From J061 sp003695725 [NCBI: Candidatus Schekmanbacteria bacterium] (GTDB lineage Bacteria; Schekmanbacteria; GWA2-38-11), in assembly GCA_003695725.1 (NCBI GenBank), contig RFHX01000178.1, positions 1 to 6,071 on the forward strand: DNA of 6,071 nucleotides. The letters are read 5' to 3'. Below, in pieces: positions 1 through 6,071 of the stretch (position 1 is its first letter; every line of letters starts with the position of its first letter). The notes under the pieces were generated by a model. That model had not been told where the DNA came from, did not search any database, and saw only the letters and a program-made list of their open reading frames with translations. Position numbers and translations under genes: made by a program.

Positions 1-1668
1 GTTTAAAAGAGGTCTTATAAACTTAGGGTTGAATTCTATTGCTCTACTATAATCTGCAATTGCTTTATCAACCTGATTTATGCTTTCATACAATACACCG
101 CGATTATTATATGCACCCGCATGTTTTGGATACAAGGATATAGCTTTGTTATAATCATCTAATGCTTCTTCTTTTTTCCCTTCTTTAAAATACAACCATC
201 CTCTTTCAAGATAGATGTTTTCGCCTTTCGGATTAATTTCAAGCGCCTTGTTATAGTTGGCTAATGCTTTTTCAGAATCTTTTAGAGCATAGAAATAGAC
301 TTTACCCAATTTATAATAGACATTATCATCATTAGGATTCAATTTTATGGCATTATTTAAATCAGAAATGGCTTTTTCAGGTTCATTCTTCTTATAATAC
401 AGCCACCCACGATTTTCGTAAATGTTATCTCCTTTAGGATTTAGCTCCAACGCCTTGTTGTAATCAGCAAGAGCTTTTTCGTAATCATTGAATTGGTAAA
501 AATAGAGCTGAGCCCTTTGATAAAATGATTCAGCATTTTTAGGATTTAAAGAAATTGCCTTACTAAAATCTGCAAGAGCTTCTTCATACTTCTTTTTCGT
601 ATAATAAAGACGTCCTCTTTCACGGTAAACATTGGACTGATTGGGATTTAGCTCCAACGCCTTGTTGTAATCTGAAAGAGCTTTTTCATAATTGTTTTTT
701 CTGTAAAAATAGACAAGCCCTCTTAAAAAATAAGTATAACTGTCGTTACCATTTTTTGAAATCGATTTATCAAAATCTGAAACAGCTTTGTCAGGTTGAT
801 TCAATTGATAATACAAAAGCCCTCTCAGGGAATATGCAGGCGTGAAATCTGGATTTATTTCAATTGTTTTTGAAAGGTCTGAAAGCGCCTTATCTAATTT
901 ATTTGTTTTAAAATAAGCGTTTGCCCTATAAAAATAAAAATCAAAAGCTTTTGGCTCTATTTCTAATGCGCTATTATAGTCCTTAATCGCTAAGTCATAT
1001 CTTTTTTGAGATACATAAAGTTGTGCACGGTTAACATATGCCTTTACATATTTATGGTCTATTTCTATTGATTTATAATAATTTTCCAGCGCATCATCCA
1101 ATTTCCCTTGCAGAAAATATGCATAGCCAAGATTATTATAGCCTTCCGCGTTTTTGGAATTGATTTCAATACATTTTTTAAAATTCTTTATAGCTTCCGG
1201 ATAATCTTTCTGAGAAAGAAATATTGAACCTTTGTAAGTATATGCCTCTATATTTTTATCATTAATCGCTAATGCCTTGTTTAAATCATTCAAAGCGTTC
1301 TCATATTGATTGAATGCAATATACAGCAGTGCTCTGCTGGTATAAGCAACATCAGAATCAGGTTTTAAAGATATGGCTTTATTAAAATCTGTGATTGCCT
1401 TGTCGAATTCTTTCCTAATGACAAAAACTCTACCTCTAAAAATATATGCATCAACATTGTCAGGGTTCAAATTGATTGCTTCATCTATTTTCTCAATTGC
1501 CTTTTCTATTTCTCCCTTTTTTAAAAGAGTATCAGCCGTGGAAAGATATCCAACAGCAAGTTGGTTTTGTTCCTCTTTGCTTATATGTTTACAAGCCAAT
1601 AGAATTAAAATTGATAGAACAATAATGGATGAATATTGGATAAAAGCTATTTTCTTTAAAAATTTCAT
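1..1668 (-). CDS. TPR-repeat lipoprotein, 3' end outside the window
   Basis: An open frame of 556 codons begins at the ATG at 1668-1666 and stays open to base 1, so the C-terminus is missing. The start follows a good ribosome site (GAGGTG, bases 1678-1673 read on the minus strand) with 4 nt spacing. Residues 1-26 form a lipoprotein signal peptide: a basic start (MKFLKK), a hydrophobic stretch, and LLAC with Cys26 as the likely lipidated residue. From about residue 37, 15 TPR units follow without a break. Most are 34 residues with the pattern Y-x-x-R/L-G-x-x-Y ... A-x-x-D-Y/F-x-K-A-I/L-x-L-N-P. Units 9, 11 and 13 have 35 residues. TPR arrays form superhelical protein-binding scaffolds, and lipidation would place this one at a membrane facing the periplasm or outside. 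No catalytic domain is visible, and the partner and role are unknown. It is divergent from the formate dehydrogenase operon, so a functional link is not implied. Confidence 0.93.
   Translation of the reverse strand, partial: MKFLKKIAFIQYSSIIVLSILILLACKHISKEEQNQLAVGYLSTADTLLKKGEIEKAIEKIDEAINLNPDNVDAYIFRGRVFVIRKEFDKAITDFNKAISLKPDSDVAYTSRALLYIAFNQYENALNDLNKALAINDKNIEAYTYKGSIFLSQKDYPEAIKNFKKCIEINSKNAEGYNNLGYAYFLQGKLDDALENYYKSIEIDHKYVKAYVNRAQLYVSQKRYDLAIKDYNSALEIEPKAFDFYFYRANAYFKTNKLDKALSDLSKTIEINPDFTPAYSLRGLLYYQLNQPDKAVSDFDKSISKNGNDSYTYFLRGLVYFYRKNNYEKALSDYNKALELNPNQSNVYRERGRLYYTKKKYEEALADFSKAISLNPKNAESFYQRAQLYFYQFNDYEKALADYNKALELNPKGDNIYENRGWLYYKKNEPEKAISDLNNAIKLNPNDDNVYYKLGKVYFYALKDSEKALANYNKALEINPKGENIYLERGWLYFKEGKKEEALDDYNKAISLYPKHAGAYNNRGVLYESINQVDKAIADYSRAIEFNPKFIRPLLN
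121..741 (-). repeat. Three tandem 207-nt (two-TPR) superrepeats inside the TPR gene
   Basis: TPR units 9+10, 11+12 and 13+14 (residues 310-378, 379-447 and 448-516) each make a block of 35+34 residues, so the coding DNA repeats with a period of exactly 207 nt (535-741, 328-534, 121-327). The clearest trace is a perfect 29-nt match between 437-465 and 644-672. A weaker match lies one more period to the left near 244, and another to the right near 851. This points to block duplication of a TPR pair followed by divergence. It is protein-coding repetition, not a CRISPR or a mobile element. Confidence 0.85.
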
Positions 1669-1705
1669 ATTTCACCTCAAAAACAAAAAATTAATATTAT
1701 TTTTT

Positions 1706-1734
1706 ATTAAATGCTTTTTATTCTATCACTTCAA
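1706..1734 (-). promoter_or_regulatory. Candidate sigma70-type promoter of the TPR lipoprotein gene
   Basis: Read on the minus strand, TTGAAG (1734-1729, 4 of 6 to the -35 consensus) is followed after exactly 17 nt by TTTAAT (1711-1706, 5 of 6 to the -10 consensus). Transcription would start near 1699, giving a leader of about 30 nt that contains the GAGGTG ribosome site. The prediction rests on sequence only, and AT-rich DNA produces such matches by chance. Confidence 0.5.
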
Positions 1735-1755
1735 GTATAAATCTCGGGGGATATT

Positions 1756-1789
1756 ATCTGCACAGATTAACGGTTTAACGGTGAAACGG
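1756..1789. promoter_or_regulatory. Inverted repeat plus three AACGG boxes, possible operator
   Basis: ATCTG-CA-CAGAT (1756-1767) is a short inverted repeat. Immediately after it, AACGG occurs at 1769-1773, 1777-1781 and 1785-1789, each exactly 8 bp from the last. The block lies in the divergent spacer, just upstream of the candidate promoter of the TPR gene and about 85 bp upstream of the -35 of the formate dehydrogenase operon. Evenly spaced short boxes can bind a regulator. No known operator was recognised, so function is inference. Confidence 0.3.
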
Positions 1790-1872
1790 CTATCTCTTTT
1801 ACCCTATTATTCAGAAACTCATCTTTTCAAAATGATAAAGCGCAACTTAAAAAATTTTTATGCAACATTCTC

Positions 1873-1902
1873 TTGACAATATCCTATTCAAATAAGTATT
1901 TT
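1873..1902 (+). promoter_or_regulatory. Candidate sigma70-type promoter of the formate dehydrogenase operon
   Basis: A perfect -35 hexamer TTGACA (1873-1878) is followed after 18 nt by TATTTT (1897-1902, 4 of 6). Initiation about 7 nt downstream would fall at 1908-1910, on or next to the ATG at 1910, so the message would be leaderless or nearly so. A second -10-like element, TATGAT (1909-1914), overlaps the start codon but lies 30 nt from TTGACA. If that one were used, the first ATG would not be transcribed in full. Confidence 0.45.
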
Positions 1903-1909
1903 TTTGTTT

Positions 1910-2761
1910 ATGATAAAATCAAAAAATGAGGCAATAGTTTCTCAAAACTATGTCCCAACAAACTGCGAAATTCTATCCATAACAACTCTTACCCCTTCTG
2001 AAAAACTTTTCAAAATTAAAATGCCCAATGGCAAAGAATTAGGACATATGCCGGGACAATTTGTGCAGGTTTCTATTCCGGGGCTTACTGAGGCACCAAT
2101 ATCTGTTGCAAGCTCGCCTACTCGCAAAGGATATTTTGAACTTGCAGTAAGAAATGCAGGCACACTGACAGGCGCTTTACATAAACTCGATGAAGGGGAT
2201 TATTTAGGAATACGAGGCCCTTTTGGCTCTTGTTTTGACATTGAAGCAATGAAGGGAAAAAATCTGCTCCTTATTTCTGGCGGCTGCGGACTCGCTCCAA
2301 TGCGCTCTCTTATTCAGTATTGCGAAGACAATATCGATGAATTTGAAAATGTCAAAATCCTTTATGGCGCAAAAAATCCTGAACAAATGCTTTTCAAGGA
2401 TGAAATCAGGCAATGGGAAGAATCAAGACATTTCAATTGCTTGTATACCGTTGATGAAATCAAAAGCGGTGATAATTACAAGGGGAAAGTCGGACTTATT
2501 ACAAAATTAATACCTCCTCTCAACATCGATAAGAATAACACCATAGCAGTCATCATAGGTCCTCCTGTTATGTACAAATTTGTAATAGCTGAACTGATGA
2601 AAAAAGGAATAAATGAAGAGCAAATAATAGTTTCATTAGAAAGATATATGCGATGCGGCATTGGCAAATGCGGCCATTGCGTAATTGAACACAAATATTG
2701 CTGTATAGATGGCCCTGTTTTTTGGCTTAAAGATGTAATGGAATTGAAGGGAGCATTATGA
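1910..2761 (+). CDS. FAD/NAD(P)-binding oxidoreductase subunit, hydrogenase-gamma/AsrB-like
   Basis: This 283-residue cytoplasmic flavoprotein is predicted to exchange electrons between NAD(P)(H) and Fe-S partners. It has the ferredoxin-reductase fold order: an N-terminal FAD beta-barrel (about residues 15-112) with APISVASSP at 62-70 at the flavin site; a nucleotide-binding domain from about 118 with ISGGCGLAPM at 122-131; and a C-terminal [2Fe-2S] motif with Cys249, Cys254, Cys257 and Cys265 (CGIGKCGHC, then C before IDGPVF). This matches the gamma subunit of soluble NiFe sulfhydrogenases, AsrB of anaerobic sulfite reductase, and the electron-transfer subunit of dihydroorotate dehydrogenase B. 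Association with a formate dehydrogenase alpha gene argues against the last two. The ATG at 1910 was chosen over the in-frame TTG at 1904. Neither has a Shine-Dalgarno sequence, and the next in-frame ATG lies inside the FAD domain. Its stop overlaps the next start (ATGA). NADH versus NADPH preference cannot be told from the sequence. Confidence 0.93.
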   Translation: MIKSKNEAIVSQNYVPTNCEILSITTLTPSEKLFKIKMPNGKELGHMPGQFVQVSIPGLTEAPISVASSPTRKGYFELAVRNAGTLTGALHKLDEGDYLGIRGPFGSCFDIEAMKGKNLLLISGGCGLAPMRSLIQYCEDNIDEFENVKILYGAKNPEQMLFKDEIRQWEESRHFNCLYTVDEIKSGDNYKGKVGLITKLIPPLNIDKNNTIAVIIGPPVMYKFVIAELMKKGINEEQIIVSLERYMRCGIGKCGHCVIEHKYCCIDGPVFWLKDVMELKGAL

Positions 2762-4821
2762 AACGAACTTTGACAACCTGTCCTTATTGCGGGACTGGCT
2801 GCCGTTTTTATCTGCTTACAGATGATATGGGAAAAGTATGCGGAGTTGAAGCGTCAACAGAACATCACATCAGTAGAGGCCAATTATGTATTAAAGGATG
2901 GAATGCTTATGAGTTCGTGAATCATCCTGACCGTCTTACCACTCCTCTTATTCGAAAAAATGGAAAACTAGTTCCTTCATATTGGCAGGAAGCAATAGAT
3001 TGTGTTGCAAAGCGATTAAAAGAAATTTCTGAAAAATATGGTTCCGATTCCCTGATGTTTTTTTCATCTGCCAAAACTACAAACGAAGAAAATTTTGCAA
3101 TGATGAAGCTTGCTCGAGCAGTCTTCCGCACCAACAACATTGATCATTGCGCGCGTCTTTGCCACTCATCAACTGTTGCAGGACTCGCCGCAAGCTTTGG
3201 CTCTGGTGCTATGACCAATTCCATCTCCTGTATGGAAAAAGCCAAATGCATTCTTGTAATAGGATCCAACACGACTGAACAACATCCCTTGATAGGGACG
3301 AGAATCATAAACAATGTCATAGAAAATGGATGCAAACTTATCGTAGCAGACAGCAGGGCTATACGGCTTTCTCGTTTTGCAGAAATTCATCTTCGCCACA
3401 AAAACGGCACTGATGTAGCTCTACTTAATGGAATAATGAACATCATCATCAAGGAAGGATTAGAAGATAAGGAATTTATTTCAGAGCGCACTGAAAATTA
3501 CGAGGAACTGAAAAAAACAGTAGAAAAATACACACCTGAAATAGTCTCAGAAATCACAGGATTGAAAGAAGAAGAAATAAGTGAAGCTGCGCGCATCTTT
3601 GGTGAATCAAAACCGGCAATGATAGTTTATGCAATGGGAATAACACAGCACACCCACGGTGTTGACAATGTAAAGAGTTGTGCAAATCTTGCAATGCTGA
3701 CAGGGAATCTTGGTGTCGAGGGAGGCGGAGTAAATCCTCTGCGAGGTCAAAACAATGTGCAGGGCGCTTGTGATATGGGCGCATTACCTGATGTTTATAG
3801 CGGATATCAAAAGGTAACAGATGAAAAGGTAAGGAAGAAATTTGAAAAAGTATGGAGAGTATCACCTCTTCCCGATAAGCCGGGATTGACGGCAACAGAG
3901 GCAATAAGCGCCGCTGCAGAAGGGAAATTGAAAGCTCTTTATATTATGGGAGAAAATCCCATACTTTCGGATGCAAATCAAAACCATGTGCGAAAGGCAT
4001 TTGGCAATTTGGAGTTTATAGTTGTACAGGATATTTTCCCTACCTCCACAACTGAATTTGCAGATGTTGTATTGCCCGCCTGCTGTTATGCTGAAAAGGA
4101 CGGCACATTCACTTCAACTGAAAGAGGAGTGCAAGCTGTCAACAAAGCTGCCAACCCGCCCGGCAACGCAATGGATGACTGGAAAATATTCAGTGAAATA
4201 GCTATCCGTCTTGGATATAATGGACTCAACTATAAGTCTCCTTCAGAAATATTGGAAGAAATAAATTCGCTTACTCCAAGTTACGCAGGAATTACACCTA
4301 AACGAATCAAAAAGGAATTTCTGCAATGGCCCTGTCCTGACGAAAATCATCCGGGAACTCCCATTTTGCACAAAGAGAAATTTGCCCGCGGAAGAGGAAA
4401 ATTTCATGCCGTTGAATTCAAGCCATCTGCTGAACTACCTGATGAAAAATGGCCTCTTTTGCTTTCAACAGGGCGTTGTTATTTCCATTTTCACACAGGC
4501 ACTATGACAAGACGTTCGAAATTACTCGATAGAGAAGAAAGGTTCCCATATGTGGAATTGCACCCTGATGATGCAAAAAAAATAGGACTTGCAGATAGAG
4601 AATATTGCCTTGTATCGACAAGGCGAGGTGAAATTAAAGCAATGGCGCGAATTACGGATATGGTGATACCGGGCATCATTTTTATGCCCTTCCATTTTTT
4701 CGAAGGCGCTGCTAATGTGCTTACAAATAATGCCCTTGACCCCGAATCAAAAATTCCGGAATTCAAAGTATGCGCCGCCAATATAAGGAAAATAGAAGAT
4801 GAAGGCATTAACATCTGCTGA
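2758..4821 (+). CDS. fdhA: Formate dehydrogenase alpha subunit, Cys-type, molybdopterin-dependent
   Basis: This 687-residue catalytic subunit is expected to interconvert formate and CO2 at a Mo or W bis-MGD centre in the cytoplasm. No Tat signal is present. Residues 1-57 form the [4Fe-4S] domain with Cys8, Cys11, Cys15 and Cys44 (CPYCGTGC ... CIKG). The large molybdopterin domain covers about 58-480, and the C-terminal dinucleotide-binding domain about 565-685, with HTGTMTRRS. The diagnostic active site is ARLCHSS: Cys135 takes the place of selenocysteine 140 of E. coli FdhF, followed by His136. Arg329 in NPLRGQNNVQGACDMG matches FdhF Arg333. These residues separate it from nitrate reductases and other family members. 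Length is close to FdhF (715), without the long ferredoxin-like N-terminal extension of NAD-linked enzymes, so partner subunits must supply the wiring. AGGGAG (2748-2753) lies 4 nt before the ATG, which overlaps the upstream stop by 4 nt, suggesting translational coupling. Confidence 0.95.
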   Translation: MKRTLTTCPYCGTGCRFYLLTDDMGKVCGVEASTEHHISRGQLCIKGWNAYEFVNHPDRLTTPLIRKNGKLVPSYWQEAIDCVAKRLKEISEKYGSDSLMFFSSAKTTNEENFAMMKLARAVFRTNNIDHCARLCHSSTVAGLAASFGSGAMTNSISCMEKAKCILVIGSNTTEQHPLIGTRIINNVIENGCKLIVADSRAIRLSRFAEIHLRHKNGTDVALLNGIMNIIIKEGLEDKEFISERTENYEELKKTVEKYTPEIVSEITGLKEEEISEAARIFGESKPAMIVYAMGITQHTHGVDNVKSCANLAMLTGNLGVEGGGVNPLRGQNNVQGACDMGALPDVYSGYQKVTDEKVRKKFEKVWRVSPLPDKPGLTATEAISAAAEGKLKALYIMGENPILSDANQNHVRKAFGNLEFIVVQDIFPTSTTEFADVVLPACCYAEKDGTFTSTERGVQAVNKAANPPGNAMDDWKIFSEIAIRLGYNGLNYKSPSEILEEINSLTPSYAGITPKRIKKEFLQWPCPDENHPGTPILHKEKFARGRGKFHAVEFKPSAELPDEKWPLLLSTGRCYFHFHTGTMTRRSKLLDREERFPYVELHPDDAKKIGLADREYCLVSTRRGEIKAMARITDMVIPGIIFMPFHFFEGAANVLTNNALDPESKIPEFKVCAANIRKIEDEGINIC

Positions 4822-5779
4822 AATGAAATCTTTCTTAAAATCACTGACAGGTGAATATGATGTAAGAGCACCTGTTAGATTGGAAGATGGGACGAGAGCG
4901 CTTGGGCATTTAGATGAAGGGAGATTGGCAATTGAAGGAGGGCCTATTGCCAGAAAACCGAATGATATTTTCTTTCCTCAATTTGATGTCATACTAAACG
5001 CAAAAGGCAATAAATTCAAAGTGGCAGATTCACTGCAAAAACCGTTGTTTGTCATCGGATTTACAGCAGAAGATTGTGAATGTCTTGAATTTGTCGATAA
5101 GTTTTACTCGGAAAATTTTCGTGACGAAATTTATTTTGCAAAACGCGATAAAGCTGTAATAGCAGCAGTTAGTGGAAAATGCGGCAAAGATGGAGAAATG
5201 CTGAAAATTGCCGGAGGTAAATGTGATTTAGAATTTATCTACGACGGCAGTAAATATATAGTTTGTGCCTATACGCTGAAGGGAAAAAAGATCGAAGAGA
5301 AGATAAAGTGTGAGGAGAAGAGTGCAAAGATCGATGAATTAAAAAAACTTTCAGACTCTATACATAATGAAGATTTAGAAATATTAAAAAAAGCCGGAGA
5401 ATTAATCAGAAAAAATGCAGTTCCTGATGATTTTTGGAAGGAAATTGCAAACCGATGCATCTCCTGCACTGCCTGTAATATTGCTTGTCCCACCTGTACC
5501 TGTTTCGATGTCTGTGACCATGACCGTGAAAGAGTGATAGAGAGAATCCGTATGTGGGACTCTTGTCAGCTCGACGGATTTATGAGGGAAGCAAGCGGTC
5601 ATAATCCTTTGGGAGAAGAGTATCTTCGTGCAAGAAGACGCATTCATCATAAACTTGCCGCAGATTATGAAAGATGGGGACATATCACCTGTTTTTTGTG
5701 TGGAAGATGTGATGATGTGTGCCCTACGAATATTGGCATCAAATCTGTCAATAGGGAAATAGTGAAGCGCTTCGGTTAA
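4799..5779 (+). CDS. 4Fe-4S dicluster electron-transfer subunit, hydrogenase-beta/AsrA-like
   Basis: This 326-residue soluble Fe-S protein probably links the formate dehydrogenase subunit to the flavin subunit. The C-terminal third carries two ferredoxin-type [4Fe-4S] motifs: Cys220, 223, 226 and 230 (CISCTACNIACP) and Cys298, 301, 304 and 308 (CFLCGRCDDVCP). Between them are CTCFDVC, RMWDSC and SGHNP, typical of the beta subunit of soluble NiFe sulfhydrogenases and of anaerobic sulfite reductase subunit A. The N-terminal part keeps only faint family traces, such as RKPNDIFFPQ near 52-61 and LFVIGFTAEDCECLEFVDKF. It appears to lack the extra Cys-rich C-F-C segment that I recall from many relatives, so it may hold one cluster fewer. 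The ATG at 4799 has AAGGA (4785-4789) 9 nt upstream, whereas the in-frame ATG at 4823 has no ribosome site. It overlaps the fdhA-like gene by 23 nt, supporting a single operon. Confidence 0.92.
   Translation: MKALTSAEMKSFLKSLTGEYDVRAPVRLEDGTRALGHLDEGRLAIEGGPIARKPNDIFFPQFDVILNAKGNKFKVADSLQKPLFVIGFTAEDCECLEFVDKFYSENFRDEIYFAKRDKAVIAAVSGKCGKDGEMLKIAGGKCDLEFIYDGSKYIVCAYTLKGKKIEEKIKCEEKSAKIDELKKLSDSIHNEDLEILKKAGELIRKNAVPDDFWKEIANRCISCTACNIACPTCTCFDVCDHDRERVIERIRMWDSCQLDGFMREASGHNPLGEEYLRARRRIHHKLAADYERWGHITCFLCGRCDDVCPTNIGIKSVNREIVKRFG
5373..5413 (+). repeat. Internal copy of a 41-nt exact direct repeat
   Basis: This segment of the beta-like gene, encoding roughly LEILKKAGELIRK, is identical over 41 nt to the last 41 bases of the window. 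The bases before it differ (g here, a in the other copy). The downstream limit cannot be judged because the second copy is cut by the window edge. Confidence 0.9.
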
Positions 5780-6030
5780 TAGAAGAATGCTTGAACTCCC
5801 TAACAGATTTGCGAAAATACTTATAAGTGATTATTAAGATTGAACGGATACACTCTTACTGATACTCTCTTCTCTGAATAAGAGAATGCAGCAACTTAGA
5901 TGACATATGAATTTTTAAAAATATTTTTTTTAATGAGAATTCCTTTGTCATCAATAATCTTTTCATTTAAATCAAAAATAAAATTTTGAAAAAAAGTATA
6001 AATTATTAACTTTTAATTTGAAATAATAAA
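5780..6030. other. AT-rich intergenic region without a recognisable gene
   Basis: Both strands hold only very short open frames (up to about 36 codons) with no ribosome site or recognisable protein motif. One small hairpin can form, TTCTCT-GAATA-AGAGAA (5870-5886), but it has only 6 pairs, is AT-rich and is not followed directly by a T-run. Farther on there is a T-rich stretch (about 5927-5933). Transcription of the operon may end somewhere here, but no convincing intrinsic terminator is seen. From about 5910 the DNA is markedly more AT-rich than the genes. Confidence 0.6.
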
Positions 6031-6071
6031 ATTTAGAAATATTAAAAAAAGCCGGAGAATTAATCAGAAAA
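6031..6071 (+). repeat. Terminal copy of the 41-nt direct repeat, cut by the window edge
   Basis: Bases 6031-6071 are identical to 5373-5413, 658 nt upstream, and the match is still perfect at the last base. In the reading frame of the parent gene, this copy is preceded by a stop codon (TAA at 6027-6029) with no start codon between. If it continued, it would therefore be a 5'-truncated gene copy without its own start, or simply the overlap left where an assembly stopped. Confidence 0.9.

Noticed and set aside
1-1668. Repetitive pattern that could suggest a CRISPR array or satellite repeat
   Set aside because: The repeats are 102-105 nt and 207 nt long, diverged, in frame and translate to TPR motifs. 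There are no short identical repeats separated by unique spacers.
1373-1876. Plus-strand open frame of 167 codons
   Set aside because: Most of it is the antisense of the signal peptide and first TPR units of the minus-strand gene, and the rest covers the divergent promoter region. Its composition is low-complexity and no domain is visible.
1904-1909. TTG at 1904 as the start of the gamma-like subunit
   Set aside because: It adds only two residues, has no Shine-Dalgarno sequence, and would lie at or before the predicted transcription start. The ATG at 1910 is the simpler choice.
3554-3904. Minus-strand open frame of 116 codons inside the formate dehydrogenase gene
   Set aside because: It is antisense to a strongly conserved catalytic domain and has no recognisable motif, so it is a shadow of the real gene. 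The same applies to the other short minus-strand frames within 1948-5683.
5870-5886. Hairpin TTCTCT-GAATA-AGAGAA as an operon terminator
   Set aside because: The stem has only six mostly A-T pairs and is not followed by a run of T, so it does not meet the pattern of an intrinsic terminator.
5787-5990. Small open frames on either strand downstream of the operon (about 17-36 codons)
   Set aside because: They are short, AT-driven, without convincing ribosome sites or known motifs. A relic of a gene cannot be excluded but is not supported.

Overview
The window is AT-rich DNA. It most likely comes from an anaerobic bacterium, because a bacterial lipobox sits on the divergent gene and the other genes are Fe-S, flavin and molybdopterin redox proteins. 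The phylum cannot be told from the sequence alone. Four protein genes are supported, in two divergent transcription units.

Left part (1-1668, minus strand): one long gene runs off the left edge of the window. It encodes a predicted lipoprotein made almost entirely of tetratricopeptide (TPR) repeats. There are 15 recognisable units in 556 visible codons, and part of the array arose by duplication of a two-TPR (69-residue, 207-nt) block.

Middle (1669-1909): a divergent intergenic region with a good candidate promoter in each direction. Between them lie a short inverted repeat and three AACGG boxes exactly 8 bp apart.

Right part (1910-5779, plus strand): three tightly packed genes joined by overlaps of 4 and 23 nt, so almost certainly one operon. 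In order they encode an FAD/NAD(P)-binding, [2Fe-2S] electron-transfer protein of the hydrogenase-gamma/AsrB type; a Cys-type molybdopterin formate dehydrogenase catalytic subunit; and a double-[4Fe-4S] protein of the hydrogenase-beta/AsrA type. The inferred product is a soluble cytoplasmic formate:NAD(P) oxidoreductase. Electrons would pass from formate through Mo/W-bis-MGD and a [4Fe-4S] cluster to the beta-like Fe-S subunit, then through [2Fe-2S]/FAD to NAD(P)+, or in reverse for CO2 reduction. The diaphorase module is the kind known from soluble NiFe sulfhydrogenases and anaerobic sulfite reductases, in place of the NuoEF-like module of classic NAD-linked formate dehydrogenases.

Right end (5780-6071): very AT-rich DNA with no supportable gene. 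Its last 41 bases are an exact copy of an internal segment of the beta-like gene and stop at the window edge. This could be a real partial duplication or an assembly end effect.
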